Assembly: GCA_002862805.1 (NCBI GenBank) | Contig: PKEA01000087.1 | Coordinates: forward strand, 1-64,000 | Direction of reading: 5' to 3' | Source of the DNA: Flavobacteriaceae bacterium | GTDB taxonomy: Bacteria > Bacteroidota > Bacteroidia > Flavobacteriales > Flavobacteriaceae | Length of the DNA stretch: 64,000 nucleotides | Shown here: positions 24,668-33,627 of the stretch, one piece after another | Layout: every line of letters starts with the position of its first letter | Position numbering within the stretch: position 1 is the first letter of the stretch | Notes under the pieces: model-generated | Databases searched by the model: none | Seen by the model: the letters and a program-made list of their open reading frames with translations, nothing else | Told to the model about the DNA's origin: nothing | Translations under genes and position numbers: made by a program

Positions 24668-25684
24668 CTACTCGTTAAGCAATTGATTAAAATTATCTGA
24701 AGTAAAACGTTGTAAAGCATTATTTTCATCAGCATACATAATCATAACATGCAAATCAGCATGCTCTTTAATAAATAATTTGCTTTGTTCTAAATCCATT
24801 ACCATAAAAGCAGTAGCATAACCATCCGCCATTTTACAGGTCGAAGTCAATACTGTTGCACTCAACACATTACTTTTTTGAGGTTTTCCTGTTTTTGGGT
24901 TTATAGTATGAACGAATTTCTCTCCAGTAATAGAGTCAATAACTACTTTACGATAATTTCCTGAAGTTGCCATTCCAAGATTTTCCAATTTAACAGTTGC
25001 AATTAATTTACGTTCATTTTCAGATTGCAATGGATCATCTATACCTACCACCCAATTCTTAGCGTCAATTGTGTTTTTTCCCAGCGCGAATAACTCTCCT
25101 CCAATTTCTACAATTGCGTTTTCAATTCCTTTGGACTTTAAGAAAATTGTCATAACATCTACCGAATAACCTTGTGCTATCGCATTAAAATCAAAATAAG
25201 TTGATGCATGTAATTTAGAAATTGTTTTATTTGTATTCAATTTCACTTTATCAAAACCAACATACTCCAACAAACTATCAATTTGAAGCTGATTTAAGTC
25301 TTTTCGCTGATGATTTGGACCAAACCCATAAGCATTGACCAAAACGCCAATTGTAGGATCAAATAAGCCGTTAGTTTCTTTATAAATCTGATGAGAAGCA
25401 TTAAATGTTTCTACAAACATATTGTCTACAATAATAGTAGAATCTCCAGCATTTAACTTAGAAATATTAGAGTCAGGTCGATAAGTAGACAAAGACATAT
25501 CAAAAGCCAATAATAAAGAATCAACTTGATTTTTAGTAACCAATTCTTCATTAGCAATGTATTTAATGCTATATGTACTTCCTTGTGCTTCTCCTTGAAT
25601 AACAAAAAATTGATTTTCTTTTTTCTTACAAGAAACTGTAAGTACTAAAAGTACCAGAAGCCTATAAAAGTTCTTTGTAACCAT
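24668..25684 (-). CDS. apbE: FAD:protein FMN transferase (flavin transferase) lipoprotein
   Basis: A 338-residue protein with a lipoprotein signal (LVLLVLTVSC, cysteine 19). GEAQGSTYSIKY at about 31-42, DFNAIAQGYSVDVM and VEIGGELFALGKN are the FAD- and Mg-binding motifs of ApbE. The enzyme transfers FMN from FAD to a Thr in target proteins; its known targets include NqrB and NqrC, encoded a few kilobases upstream on the same strand. It overlaps the preceding small gene by 23 bases, so the two are coupled, but a terminator separates this pair from nqrF. Confidence 0.94.
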   Translation of the reverse strand: MVTKNFYRLLVLLVLTVSCKKKENQFFVIQGEAQGSTYSIKYIANEELVTKNQVDSLLLAFDMSLSTYRPDSNISKLNAGDSTIIVDNMFVETFNASHQIYKETNGLFDPTIGVLVNAYGFGPNHQRKDLNQLQIDSLLEYVGFDKVKLNTNKTISKLHASTYFDFNAIAQGYSVDVMTIFLKSKGIENAIVEIGGELFALGKNTIDAKNWVVGIDDPLQSENERKLIATVKLENLGMATSGNYRKVVIDSITGEKFVHTINPKTGKPQKSNVLSATVLTSTCKMADGYATAFMVMDLEQSKLFIKEHADLHVMIMYADENNALQRFTSDNFNQLLNE

Positions 25685-26024
25685 TGTAATTGATGATATA
25701 ATCTGATGTTGTGTAAATTGGCTTTTCTAAATCTTCGGCATTAGCAATTCCAACTCCAGCAAACAATACTTTTGCTTTTTTTGATTTTGCGTGATTGATA
25801 AATGTTTCTACAAACAAAACATTTGGTTCTTCTGGATTAATAGGATAAGGAACTACCTGTACCATTACAAAATGTAAAGTGTTTTGTGTATCAACACAAA
25901 CAAATTGTGGATGCTTTTTCAATTGACTATTAATTGCAATGAACTCAAAACCTTTTTTTTCAAGGTCTTTCCCTACGTGGTTCATGCCTATTTGATGTAA
26001 TTCTTGTTCAGTTAACTCTTCCAT
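25662..26024 (-). CDS. Small conserved Nqr-linked protein of unknown function
   Basis: A 120-residue soluble protein: helical N-terminus (TEQELHQIGMNHVGKDLEKK), then a beta-rich core (FVCVDTQNTLHFVMVQVVPY, KAKVLFAGVGIANAEDLEKP). I recall close flavobacterial homologues sometimes being labelled NqrF, but it has none of the 2Fe-2S, FAD or NADH motifs of NqrF, so that label looks wrong. Its constant position between nqrF and apbE would suggest a role in flavin transfer or Nqr assembly; this is inference. A TATTTTTG box (26029-26036, minus) ends only four bases before the ATG, so the mRNA may be leaderless. Confidence 0.75.
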   Translation of the reverse strand: MEELTEQELHQIGMNHVGKDLEKKGFEFIAINSQLKKHPQFVCVDTQNTLHFVMVQVVPYPINPEEPNVLFVETFINHAKSKKAKVLFAGVGIANAEDLEKPIYTTSDYIINYNGYKELL

Positions 26025-26080
26025 AGTACAAAAATAGTTAATTTGGAAATGTGTTGATTTAGTTATTGGAATTAAATTAA

Positions 26081-26110
26081 AAAAACCGATTCATTTCTGA
26101 ATCGGTTTTT
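26081..26110 (-). terminator. Terminator after nqrF
   Basis: Perfect 13-bp inverted repeat, arms 26081-26093 and 26098-26110 around CCGATTCA/TGAATCGG, six bases past the nqrF stop codon. It separates the nqr operon from the small gene and apbE. Confidence 0.85.
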
Positions 26111-26116
26111 GATATA

Positions 26117-27430
26117 TTAACCTCCGAAGTCATCAAATCTGATGTTTTCAGGATCAAGTCCGAAGTCTTCACCCATTTTTTGAACAGCGTTGTTCATCAT
26201 TGGTGGACCACAGAAATATAATTCAATGTCTTCTGGATTTTCATGGTTTGATAAATAATTATCAATTACAACATTATGTATAAATCCAACAAATCCATCT
26301 CCTTCTCCGTCAATTCCATCTTTAATTTTCCAATTATCTTCTGCTTGAGGCTCAGATAATGCTAAATAGAATTTAAAGTTAGGAAAATCTTTCTCTAAAG
26401 CTCTAAAGTGGTCTGTGTAGAACAATTCGCGCTTAGAACGACCACCGTACCAATAGGTAACTTTACGTCCTGTTTTAATAGTACGGAATAAATGATACAA
26501 GTGAGAACGCATTGGTGCCATACCAGCTCCACCACCTACATAAAGCATTTCTGCTTCAGATTCGTTAATGAAGAATTCTCCATAAGGACCAGAAACTACA
26601 ACTGGATCTCCTGCTTTTCTAGAGAAAATATATGAAGAAGCAACACCTGGATTTACTTTTGCCCAACCATTGATGTTTCTATCCCATGGCGGAGTAGCAA
26701 CACGTACATTCAACATAATTTTTCTTCCTTCAGCTGGGTAAGAAGCCATAGAATATGCTCTTTCAACCAAATCTCCATTTTTCATTACTAATGGCCATAA
26801 ATTAAATTTATCCCATTCTGCTTTGAATTTTTCAGGTTCACCTGGGTGCTCTACAGGATGTGCGGTAATGTCAATATCTGTAAAATTGATTTCACATTTA
26901 GGAATTTCAATTTGAATATATCCACCTGCTTCGTAATGCATATCTTCTGGCAACTCAACGATAAACTCTTTAATAAAAGACGCTACGTTATAGTTAGAAT
27001 AAACTTTTGCTTCAAATTTCTTAATTCCAAACACTTCTTCTGGAACTTCAATTACCATATCAGACTTAACCTTCACTTGGCATCCTAAACGCCAACCTTC
27101 AGCTAATTCTTTTCTACTAAAATGAGGTGTTTCTGTTGGTAATGCTTCTCCACCACCTTCTAAAACTTTACATTTACATTGAACACAAGTTCCACCTCCA
27201 CCACATGCAGAAGGTAAAAATATTTTACTAGAACCTAATGTAGAAAGCAATGTGTTACCAGAACCTACTTCAATTTCATTTTCTCCGTTTATTTTAATTT
27301 TAACAGGACCAGACGGTACTAACTTAGCTTTTGCAAATAAAATAATTGCGACAAGAGCTAATAATAAAATTAAAAACGCTATTACTGTTGTACTGATTAA
27401 ACCACCAGTAGTTACTTCTAAAGCTATCAT
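26117..27430 (-). CDS. nqrF: Na+-translocating NADH:quinone reductase subunit F
   Basis: A 437-residue protein: one N-terminal membrane helix (about 12-32), a 2Fe-2S ferredoxin domain with C76, C82, C85 and C117 ([14 protein letters not shown] ... [10 protein letters not shown]), an FAD domain ([11 protein letters not shown]) and an NADH-binding domain ([27 protein letters not shown]). NqrF oxidises NADH and passes electrons into the Nqr complex, which pumps Na+ across the inner membrane. It is somewhat longer than the Vibrio subunit (about 408 residues). It is the last gene of nqrABCDEF, two bases after nqrE. Confidence 0.98.
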   Translation of the reverse strand: MIALEVTTGGLISTTVIAFLILLLALVAIILFAKAKLVPSGPVKIKINGENEIEVGSGNTLLSTLGSSKIFLPSACGGGGTCVQCKCKVLEGGGEALPTETPHFSRKELAEGWRLGCQVKVKSDMVIEVPEEVFGIKKFEAKVYSNYNVASFIKEFIVELPEDMHYEAGGYIQIEIPKCEINFTDIDITAHPVEHPGEPEKFKAEWDKFNLWPLVMKNGDLVERAYSMASYPAEGRKIMLNVRVATPPWDRNINGWAKVNPGVASSYIFSRKAGDPVVVSGPYGEFFINESEAEMLYVGGGAGMAPMRSHLYHLFRTIKTGRKVTYWYGGRSKRELFYTDHFRALEKDFPNFKFYLALSEPQAEDNWKIKDGIDGEGDGFVGFIHNVVIDNYLSNHENPEDIELYFCGPPMMNNAVQKMGEDFGLDPENIRFDDFGG

Positions 27431-27432
27431 AA

Positions 27433-28182
27433 TTATTGTTGTACTGTTATGGTTAATGAATCGTTTGCTGTTTCAACAACTGTAGAATCTGCAACTTCTT
27501 CTACAACTTCTGTTGTAGCTGGAGTAACATTTTCAACTAGTTCTTTTTTAGGTTCAGCACTATCGCCTCCTGAAAGCATCCCCCCAAAAGACATAAAACC
27601 AATTGCCATTAAACCTGTTAATATAAATGTCATACCTAAACCTCTGAAAGCAGGAGGAACATTTGAATATCTGATTTTTTCTCTAATTGCAGCAATTGCA
27701 ACAATTGCTAAAAACCATCCTATACCTGAACCTACACCGTAAACAGTTGCTTCTGTAATGTTGTTAAATTCTTTTTGTTGCATAAATAATGAACCTCCAA
27801 GGATTGCGCAGTTTACAGCAATTAAAGGTAAAAAAATACCTAATGATGTATATAATGCTGGAGCAAATTTCTCTACAATCATTTCAACTAATTGTACCAT
27901 TGTTGCAATAGTAGCAATAAAAAGAATAAATGTTAAGAAACTTAAATCATAGTCTGCATACTCAGGTCCCATCCATACTAATGCACCTGGTCTTAATAAA
28001 TATTGATCTAATAAGAAGTTTAAAGGAACTGTTACTAACATTACGAAAATAACTGCTGCTCCAAGACCTACTGCTGTAGATACTTTTTTAGAAACTGCTA
28101 AGTAAGAACACATTCCTAAGAATGTTGCAAATACCATATTATCAATAAATATTGATTTTAAAAATAATTGTAATAATTCCAT
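27433..28182 (-). CDS. nqrE: Na+-translocating NADH:quinone reductase subunit E, with C-terminal extension
   Basis: A 249-residue integral membrane protein with six helices. [20 protein letters not shown] and [19 protein letters not shown] carry the two conserved cysteines that bind the intramembrane Fe-S centre with NqrD. The core ends near residue 205, the usual length of NqrE. A further 43 residues follow (from about 207), acidic and rich in Val, Glu and Thr ([19 protein letters not shown]), with no predicted structure. The operon order nqrABCDEF is intact. Confidence 0.97.
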   Translation of the reverse strand: MELLQLFLKSIFIDNMVFATFLGMCSYLAVSKKVSTAVGLGAAVIFVMLVTVPLNFLLDQYLLRPGALVWMGPEYADYDLSFLTFILFIATIATMVQLVEMIVEKFAPALYTSLGIFLPLIAVNCAILGGSLFMQQKEFNNITEATVYGVGSGIGWFLAIVAIAAIREKIRYSNVPPAFRGLGMTFILTGLMAIGFMSFGGMLSGGDSAEPKKELVENVTPATTEVVEEVADSTVVETANDSLTITVQQ

Positions 28183-28185
28183 TTC

Positions 28186-28860
28186 TTAGTTTGTTTCTAT
28201 TAGACTTTTATTTCTTGAACGTTGGAATCCAATAATTAATCCTAATGTAATAAGCGCCATTGGAGCTAATAACATAAAACCATTATTTTCATATCCTATA
28301 GCGTATAGTCCTGTTTTCTCAACTGGATCACCAAATACTGGGAAACCTAATAATTTTCCAGAACCTAATAACTCACGAAAGAAACCAACTATTACTAAAA
28401 TTAATCCGTATCCTGCAGCATTACCAATACCGTCTAAGAAAGATTTCCAAGGTCCGTTTCCTAAAGCAAAGGCTTCAAAACGTCCCATGATAATACAATT
28501 TGTAATAATTAACCCGATGAATACTGAAAGTTTCTTAGCCAAATCTGGCACATAAGCTTTCAAAGTTAAATCTACAAGAATTACTAAAGCAGCAACTACA
28601 ACTAGTTGAGCAATAATACGAATTGCAGAAGGAATAATATTTCTCATTAACGAAATAACTACGTTACCAGCAGCTAAAACAAACATTACAGACAATGCCA
28701 TAATGATAGAAGCTTTTAACTCAGCAGTAATTGCTAATGCAGAACAAATACCTAATACTTGAACAGTAATAGGGTTACTATCCATAAGCGGATCTTTAAT
28801 TAAACCTATATTCTTTTTTGAGAACAATGGCTCTTTTTCTGTGTTTTTATTTTCTGCCAT
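28186..28860 (-). CDS. nqrD: Na+-translocating NADH:quinone reductase subunit D
   Basis: A 224-residue integral membrane subunit with six helices, homologous to NqrE. QVLGICSALAITAELKASII and IGLIITNCIIMGRFEAFALG carry the conserved cysteines for the shared Fe-S centre. A short hydrophilic N-terminus (about 25 residues) precedes the first helix. It lies three bases from each neighbour in the operon. Confidence 0.97.
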   Translation of the reverse strand: MAENKNTEKEPLFSKKNIGLIKDPLMDSNPITVQVLGICSALAITAELKASIIMALSVMFVLAAGNVVISLMRNIIPSAIRIIAQLVVVAALVILVDLTLKAYVPDLAKKLSVFIGLIITNCIIMGRFEAFALGNGPWKSFLDGIGNAAGYGLILVIVGFFRELLGSGKLLGFPVFGDPVEKTGLYAIGYENNGFMLLAPMALITLGLIIGFQRSRNKSLIETN

Positions 28861-28863
28861 AGC

Positions 28864-29589
28864 TTATTTTTTTAAAGTTTCGAAATAAGGCAAGTATAAC
28901 TTAATCCCAGAATTTAACATTGCTCCAACTCCAGTACCTGTAATTGTTGCTCCTGATATAGCATCTACTTGATTATCTGTTTTATCTTCATTATTTGGAT
29001 CACCGTTTGATTTAGAAATTTCAACCGATTTATAATTTCCTTCAGCATCAAAAAGCATCTCACCTTTAAAATCATCTTTAAAGAACGATTCGGTAATGTT
29101 AGCTCCTAAACCTGGCGTTTCACCTTTATGGTCAAAAAACACTCCATTGATACTTTTTAAATCATCATTTATAGCGATATATCCCCAAATTGCATCCCAA
29201 AGTCCGTTACCTCTTACTGGAACGATGTAAAGTTTTTTCCCATCTTTTTCACCAACAAATAAAGGTAATTTTTGAACCAAACCTTGTTTAGCATTATCTA
29301 ATTCTTTCTTTATATTAATTAAATACGCTTCTTTATCTTCAGTAACTTTTTCACCTTCGATAACGTATTGTGTTTTAATATATTGATTGAATGTCTCAGT
29401 AGCATTTGATCTGTCAGAATCGACACCCATTGCACTTAAAATATCCATTTGCGTTTTAACTTTATCGTTGTTATCACGCATTTCTTTTGTAGCATTTGCA
29501 AAAAATGCCAATAAAGAACCTACTACTAATACTAATATTATTGAAAAAATAATAGTATATGAATTTGAATCTGTACGTTTAGTTGACAT
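28864..29589 (-). CDS. nqrC: Na+-translocating NADH:quinone reductase subunit C (FMN-bearing)
   Basis: A 241-residue protein with one N-terminal membrane helix (about 11-30) and a periplasmic FMN-binding domain. The flavinylation motif is VDAISGATITGTGVG, with the acceptor threonine at 215 (S212-G-A-T). This fits the ApbE target consensus D-x-x-S/T-G-A-S/T. KGETPGLGANITE is a second conserved block of the FMN-binding domain. ApbE, encoded downstream, should attach the FMN. Confidence 0.97.
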   Translation of the reverse strand: MSTKRTDSNSYTIIFSIILVLVVGSLLAFFANATKEMRDNNDKVKTQMDILSAMGVDSDRSNATETFNQYIKTQYVIEGEKVTEDKEAYLINIKKELDNAKQGLVQKLPLFVGEKDGKKLYIVPVRGNGLWDAIWGYIAINDDLKSINGVFFDHKGETPGLGANITESFFKDDFKGEMLFDAEGNYKSVEISKSNGDPNNEDKTDNQVDAISGATITGTGVGAMLNSGIKLYLPYFETLKK

Positions 29590-29591
29590 AA

Positions 29592-30806
29592 TTAAGCAGT
29601 TTTTGTGTTTAAACGTTTCATTCTTCTTTTCACATTTCCTTGAACCACATAATGGTCAATTGTTGGAGCGAAAACGTTCATTAATAAAATCGCCATCATA
29701 ACACCTTCTGGATAAGCAGGGTTGAAAACACGAATTAGAATACTAATGAATCCTATTAAGAATCCATAAATGATTTTTCCTTTGTTTGTTTGTGCTGCAG
29801 AAACAGGATCTGTTGCCATAAATACTATACCGAAAGCTAAACCACCAACCATTAAATGTTGCCAGAATGGGAATGCCATTAATCCGAAGAATTTACTTGA
29901 CTCAGTGATAACACCAGCATCAACAATTCCGTTAAAAATTAATCCCATTACAATAGCACCAACAACTGAAGATATCATAATTCTAGCACTTCCAATTCCT
30001 GTAAAGATTAACCAAGCTGCTCCTAACAAAATTAAGAACGTTGATGTTTCTCCAACAGAACCAGGTATCATACCAAAAAACATATCTGAAGCCGAAAAGC
30101 TAGGTGTATGATTAGCAGCTAAAGTACCTAAAATTGTTTCTCCTGAAATAGCATCTACTCCATTTGCTTTAGTTACTCCGTCAACAGCTCCGTGAACCCA
30201 AACTTTATCTCCAGACATCCAAGCTGCCCAGTTAAAGAATAAGAATGCACGAATTGTTAAAGCAGGATTTAGAACATTCATTCCAGTTCCACCAAATAAT
30301 TCTTTTCCAATTACAACCCCAAATGCTACTGCAACAGCAAGCATCCATAAAGGCAAATCAACTGGAACAATAAGTGGCACAAGCATTCCTGTTACAAGGT
30401 AACCTTCTTCTACTTCATGTTTATTAACTGTCGCAAAAATAAACTCAATACCTAAACCAACACCGTATGAAACGATTAATAAAGGAAGGATTTTTTGAGC
30501 TCCAATTAATAAGTTATCTAGTGTCCAGAATTCGCTAGATAAAAAAGCGATTCCTTCTGGAAAACCATTTATTTGTGAATAATGCTGAAAACCAGCATTT
30601 AACATACCGAAAATTAAAACTGGCACCATTGCCATAATTACCGTGTTCATAACACGTTTTAGATCGGTTGCATCTTTAATATGAGTACCATTGTGAGTAG
30701 TCATATTAGGCAAATAAAGAAAAGTATGCAAAGCATTAAAACCTTGCTCGAACTTTGTACCTCTGTACTTTTCTTTTAAGTTATGTAAATTTTGTTTCAA
30801 TCCCAT
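29592..30806 (-). CDS. nqrB: Na+-translocating NADH:quinone reductase subunit B
   Basis: A 404-residue membrane subunit with about ten helices, holding covalent FMN and the riboflavin/Na+ pathway. Conserved blocks include LVTGMLVPLIVPVDLPLWML, FGGTGMNVLNPALTIRAFLF and MATDPVSAAQTNKGK. The segment equivalent to the Vibrio flavinylation site reads DAISGETILGTL (S221-G-E-T224). The acceptor threonine is kept, but the alanine of the usual S-G-A-T motif is glutamate. It lies two bases before nqrC. Confidence 0.97.
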   Translation of the reverse strand: MGLKQNLHNLKEKYRGTKFEQGFNALHTFLYLPNMTTHNGTHIKDATDLKRVMNTVIMAMVPVLIFGMLNAGFQHYSQINGFPEGIAFLSSEFWTLDNLLIGAQKILPLLIVSYGVGLGIEFIFATVNKHEVEEGYLVTGMLVPLIVPVDLPLWMLAVAVAFGVVIGKELFGGTGMNVLNPALTIRAFLFFNWAAWMSGDKVWVHGAVDGVTKANGVDAISGETILGTLAANHTPSFSASDMFFGMIPGSVGETSTFLILLGAAWLIFTGIGSARIMISSVVGAIVMGLIFNGIVDAGVITESSKFFGLMAFPFWQHLMVGGLAFGIVFMATDPVSAAQTNKGKIIYGFLIGFISILIRVFNPAYPEGVMMAILLMNVFAPTIDHYVVQGNVKRRMKRLNTKTA

Positions 30807-30834
30807 TATAGTGATTTTTTAAATTTCTTGAAGA

Positions 30835-32181
30835 TTAACCTACTTCTTTTATCATTATATCTAATCCGTGTCTAACAATTGCTTGGTGCTCTTGTTTAGA
30901 AACGCAAATATATTCTGTAAGTGCAAAATCTTCTGGTGCAACTTCATAAATACCCAAAGCTTCCATTTGATCAATATCTTTTACTAAAATTGCTTTTAAT
31001 AATTGAATAGGATAAATATCTAGTGGGAATACTTTTTCATAATCGCCAGTAAGAACAAAAGCTCTATGCTCACCATTAGTATTTGTATTTAAATCGTATT
31101 TTTTATTTGGAGTTAAAAACGAAAACATATTCGCTCTATAAACACTAAATTTATTAGGTCTAGGAATATTCCAACCAAAGAAATCATAATCATCTCCTTC
31201 AGGAATTGAAGTAACAGTATTTGAATAAAAACCTAAGAAACCATCTTTTGATTTTTTATCTCCAGTTAAAACATCACCACTAATAATTCTATAATTACCG
31301 TCTTTTAAATTACCTGCAACAACATCAGCCATTTGAGCACCAATTGTAACGTTTACATAAGAAGGTTTATTAAAACCAGTTCCTGCTAAAGCAACTGTTC
31401 TTTGTAAGTTTAATTTCCCTGTTAAGAACAACTCTCCAATAATTGCAACATCTTCCATTTGGATAGTCCAAACTTTTTCCCCTTTGTTAATTGGGTCGAT
31501 TTTTGCGATTTGAGTTGAAACTAATCCAACAGGATGAACTCCTTGCCCTTTATGAACAGAAACTCCATCTACACTTGGCATAAAATCTGCCGAAGGAGAC
31601 ACCGTTACATGAACTTCACCAGGTGTCAACTTAGTTAACGCTGTAAAACCAGCAGCCAAAGCATCTTGTTTTCCATTCATGGTAAAATTTAAATCAGCAG
31701 CTAATGGTGCTGAGTTAATACCAGAAACAAAAATAGCTTTCGGTGTGTCAGCGGAGTTTGCAACTACATCATAAGGACGTTGTTTAACAAATGGCCAACA
31801 TCCAGAAGCCAACAAATGTGCCTTTACTTCTTCTGATGATAAATCTTTAGGATTTTTCTTGCTATGCTCTAAATGGCTATCTTGAGAATCAGCAGCGATA
31901 AGAATTTCTAAAACAACTCTTTTCTCACCTCTTTTGATTTCTTGAATAGTTCCACTTACAGGAGAAACAAACTTTACTGACTCATCATTTTTTGAGTAGA
32001 AAATTACTTCTCCAGCTTTTACAATCGCACCCTCTTTAACTATTATCTTAGGAGTAACTCCATGAAAATCAGAAGGTTTAATAGCATAGACTTTCGATCG
32101 GCTAACATCAGATTTTGATTTCTCTGATTCACCTTGCAACTTAAGGTCTAAACCTTTTTTTATTCGAATGTCTTTTGACAT
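30835..32181 (-). CDS. nqrA: Na+-translocating NADH:quinone reductase subunit A
   Basis: A 448-residue cytoplasmic subunit without membrane helices, contributing to quinone binding and complex stability. An RnfC/NqrA barrel-sandwich region is visible at the N-terminus (IKPSDFHGVTPKIIVKEGAI, SPVSGTIQEIKRGEKRVVLE), followed by VHPVGLVSTQIAKIDPINKG. It is the first gene of the nqr operon, with a good promoter upstream and 28 bases to nqrB. Confidence 0.97.
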   Translation of the reverse strand: MSKDIRIKKGLDLKLQGESEKSKSDVSRSKVYAIKPSDFHGVTPKIIVKEGAIVKAGEVIFYSKNDESVKFVSPVSGTIQEIKRGEKRVVLEILIAADSQDSHLEHSKKNPKDLSSEEVKAHLLASGCWPFVKQRPYDVVANSADTPKAIFVSGINSAPLAADLNFTMNGKQDALAAGFTALTKLTPGEVHVTVSPSADFMPSVDGVSVHKGQGVHPVGLVSTQIAKIDPINKGEKVWTIQMEDVAIIGELFLTGKLNLQRTVALAGTGFNKPSYVNVTIGAQMADVVAGNLKDGNYRIISGDVLTGDKKSKDGFLGFYSNTVTSIPEGDDYDFFGWNIPRPNKFSVYRANMFSFLTPNKKYDLNTNTNGEHRAFVLTGDYEKVFPLDIYPIQLLKAILVKDIDQMEALGIYEVAPEDFALTEYICVSKQEHQAIVRHGLDIMIKEVG

Positions 32182-32221
32182 GTGTATTGAAGATATGGTT
32201 AGTACTATTTTATAAAACGTG

Positions 32222-32253
32222 CAAATTTAAATAATTAGGTAACACGATACCAA
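32222..32253 (-). promoter_or_regulatory. Promoter of the nqr operon
   Basis: Minus strand: TTG (32251-32253), 21 bases, TAAATTTG (32222-32229), 40 bases before the nqrA ATG. One of the best matches to the Flavobacterium consensus in the window. Confidence 0.65.
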
Positions 32254-32377
32254 AAATATAGCCACTCATTTTTATTATTTATAATAATTCTAAATTGAAT
32301 TAAAAAACGAATAACAGCATAAAAATTGTAATAGCTTTTAGAGAATTCTTATTTTTACAATCATTAACAACAATTAC

Positions 32378-33625
32378 ATGCGTAAAATCCTAATTACTTT
32401 ATTATCAATAGTTTTAAATTTAGTTTGCTATTCACAAGTTGAAACTGAAATTCAACCACCGTTTAACATCAAAACTGTTTCTTTTACCCAAAACAGTAAT
32501 AATATTACTCCTTTTGTAAAACTGGGAGATAGCTTTAGTTTAGAATTTGATGATTTGTTTGGTAACGAAGCCGATTATTATTATACCATAACACTTTATA
32601 ATTATGATTGGACTGAAAGTACATTGGTAAAATCAGAATATCTAAACGGAATGGACAATCAAAGAATTATGACTTATGAAAATTCATTTAACACATTACA
32701 GCAATACTCTCATTACACACAAGTTTTTCCTAACAAATTCAATAAAATTACAAAAAGCGGAAATTATATTATCAAAATATTTAACAATGATCAAGAGATT
32801 GTTTTTTCAAGAAAAATAATTATCTATGAAGACATTATTGGAGCAAGTTTATTGGTAAAAAGAGCAAGAGACTTCGAATCATTAAACGAAAAACAGAATT
32901 TAGAACTGACTATTAATTACGGAGAAAGAGCACTTCAAAACCCACTTAAAAATATAAAAGTTTCATTTTTTCAAAATGGAAATTGGAACACCGCCATCCA
33001 CAATGTAAAACCTCAATATACCTTAGGTAGCGAATTAATTTATAGGTATAATGAAGAAACTCAATTTTGGGCAGGAAATGAATTCTACACACTAGACAAT
33101 TCAAACATTAGAAACAACAACAACTCCGTTTCAAAAGTAACAGCAGGAGATATTTACAACTCTCATTTATATATTAACAACGCAAGACAAAATAAACCTT
33201 ACACCTATTTCCCTGATTTTAACGGAAATTTTTATAGTAAAAACATCAATTCAGAAAACCCTAAAACAGAAGCAGATTATGCATGGGTTTATTTCACATT
33301 AGAAGCCCCAAGCTATTTCTTAGAAAAGGACATTTACATAAATGGCATGTTTAACAACTATAGCCTAGGTGATGAATTTAAGTTAAAATACAACCCAAAA
33401 AATGGCTTGTTTGAAAAAGCAATACTTTTAAAACAAGGATACATAAACTACCAATATGTAATTGCTGATACACAAAAAAATATTGACTTTGAAAATGCAA
33501 TTGACGGAAATTTTTACTTAACTGAAAACAACTATGTGGCTATCATTTATTACAAAGGAAATAATGACAGAACCGATCATGTTATAGGAATTACTAGAAC
33601 TAACAGTGAAACCATTAGGAATTAA
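32378..33625 (+). CDS. DUF5103 family, type IX secretion system plug protein
   Basis: A 415-residue exported protein with signal peptide MRKILITLLSIVLNLVCYSQ. The N-terminal region (SFSLEFDDLFGNEADYYYTI, YNYDWTESTLVKSEYLNG) and the overall length match DUF5103, identified as the Plug protein that closes the periplasmic side of the SprA translocon in Flavobacterium johnsoniae. It is thus probably a type IX secretion component at the outer membrane. A cargo-type gene with a T9SS sorting domain lies 3.3 kb downstream. DUF3667 and apaG follow closely and may share the transcript. Confidence 0.88.
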   Translation: MRKILITLLSIVLNLVCYSQVETEIQPPFNIKTVSFTQNSNNITPFVKLGDSFSLEFDDLFGNEADYYYTITLYNYDWTESTLVKSEYLNGMDNQRIMTYENSFNTLQQYSHYTQVFPNKFNKITKSGNYIIKIFNNDQEIVFSRKIIIYEDIIGASLLVKRARDFESLNEKQNLELTINYGERALQNPLKNIKVSFFQNGNWNTAIHNVKPQYTLGSELIYRYNEETQFWAGNEFYTLDNSNIRNNNNSVSKVTAGDIYNSHLYINNARQNKPYTYFPDFNGNFYSKNINSENPKTEADYAWVYFTLEAPSYFLEKDIYINGMFNNYSLGDEFKLKYNPKNGLFEKAILLKQGYINYQYVIADTQKNIDFENAIDGNFYLTENNYVAIIYYKGNNDRTDHVIGITRTNSETIRN

Positions 33626-33627
33626 AA

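Noticed and set aside
25662..26024. Calling the 120-residue gene a second NqrF
   Set aside because: It has no ferredoxin cysteines and no FAD or NADH motifs.
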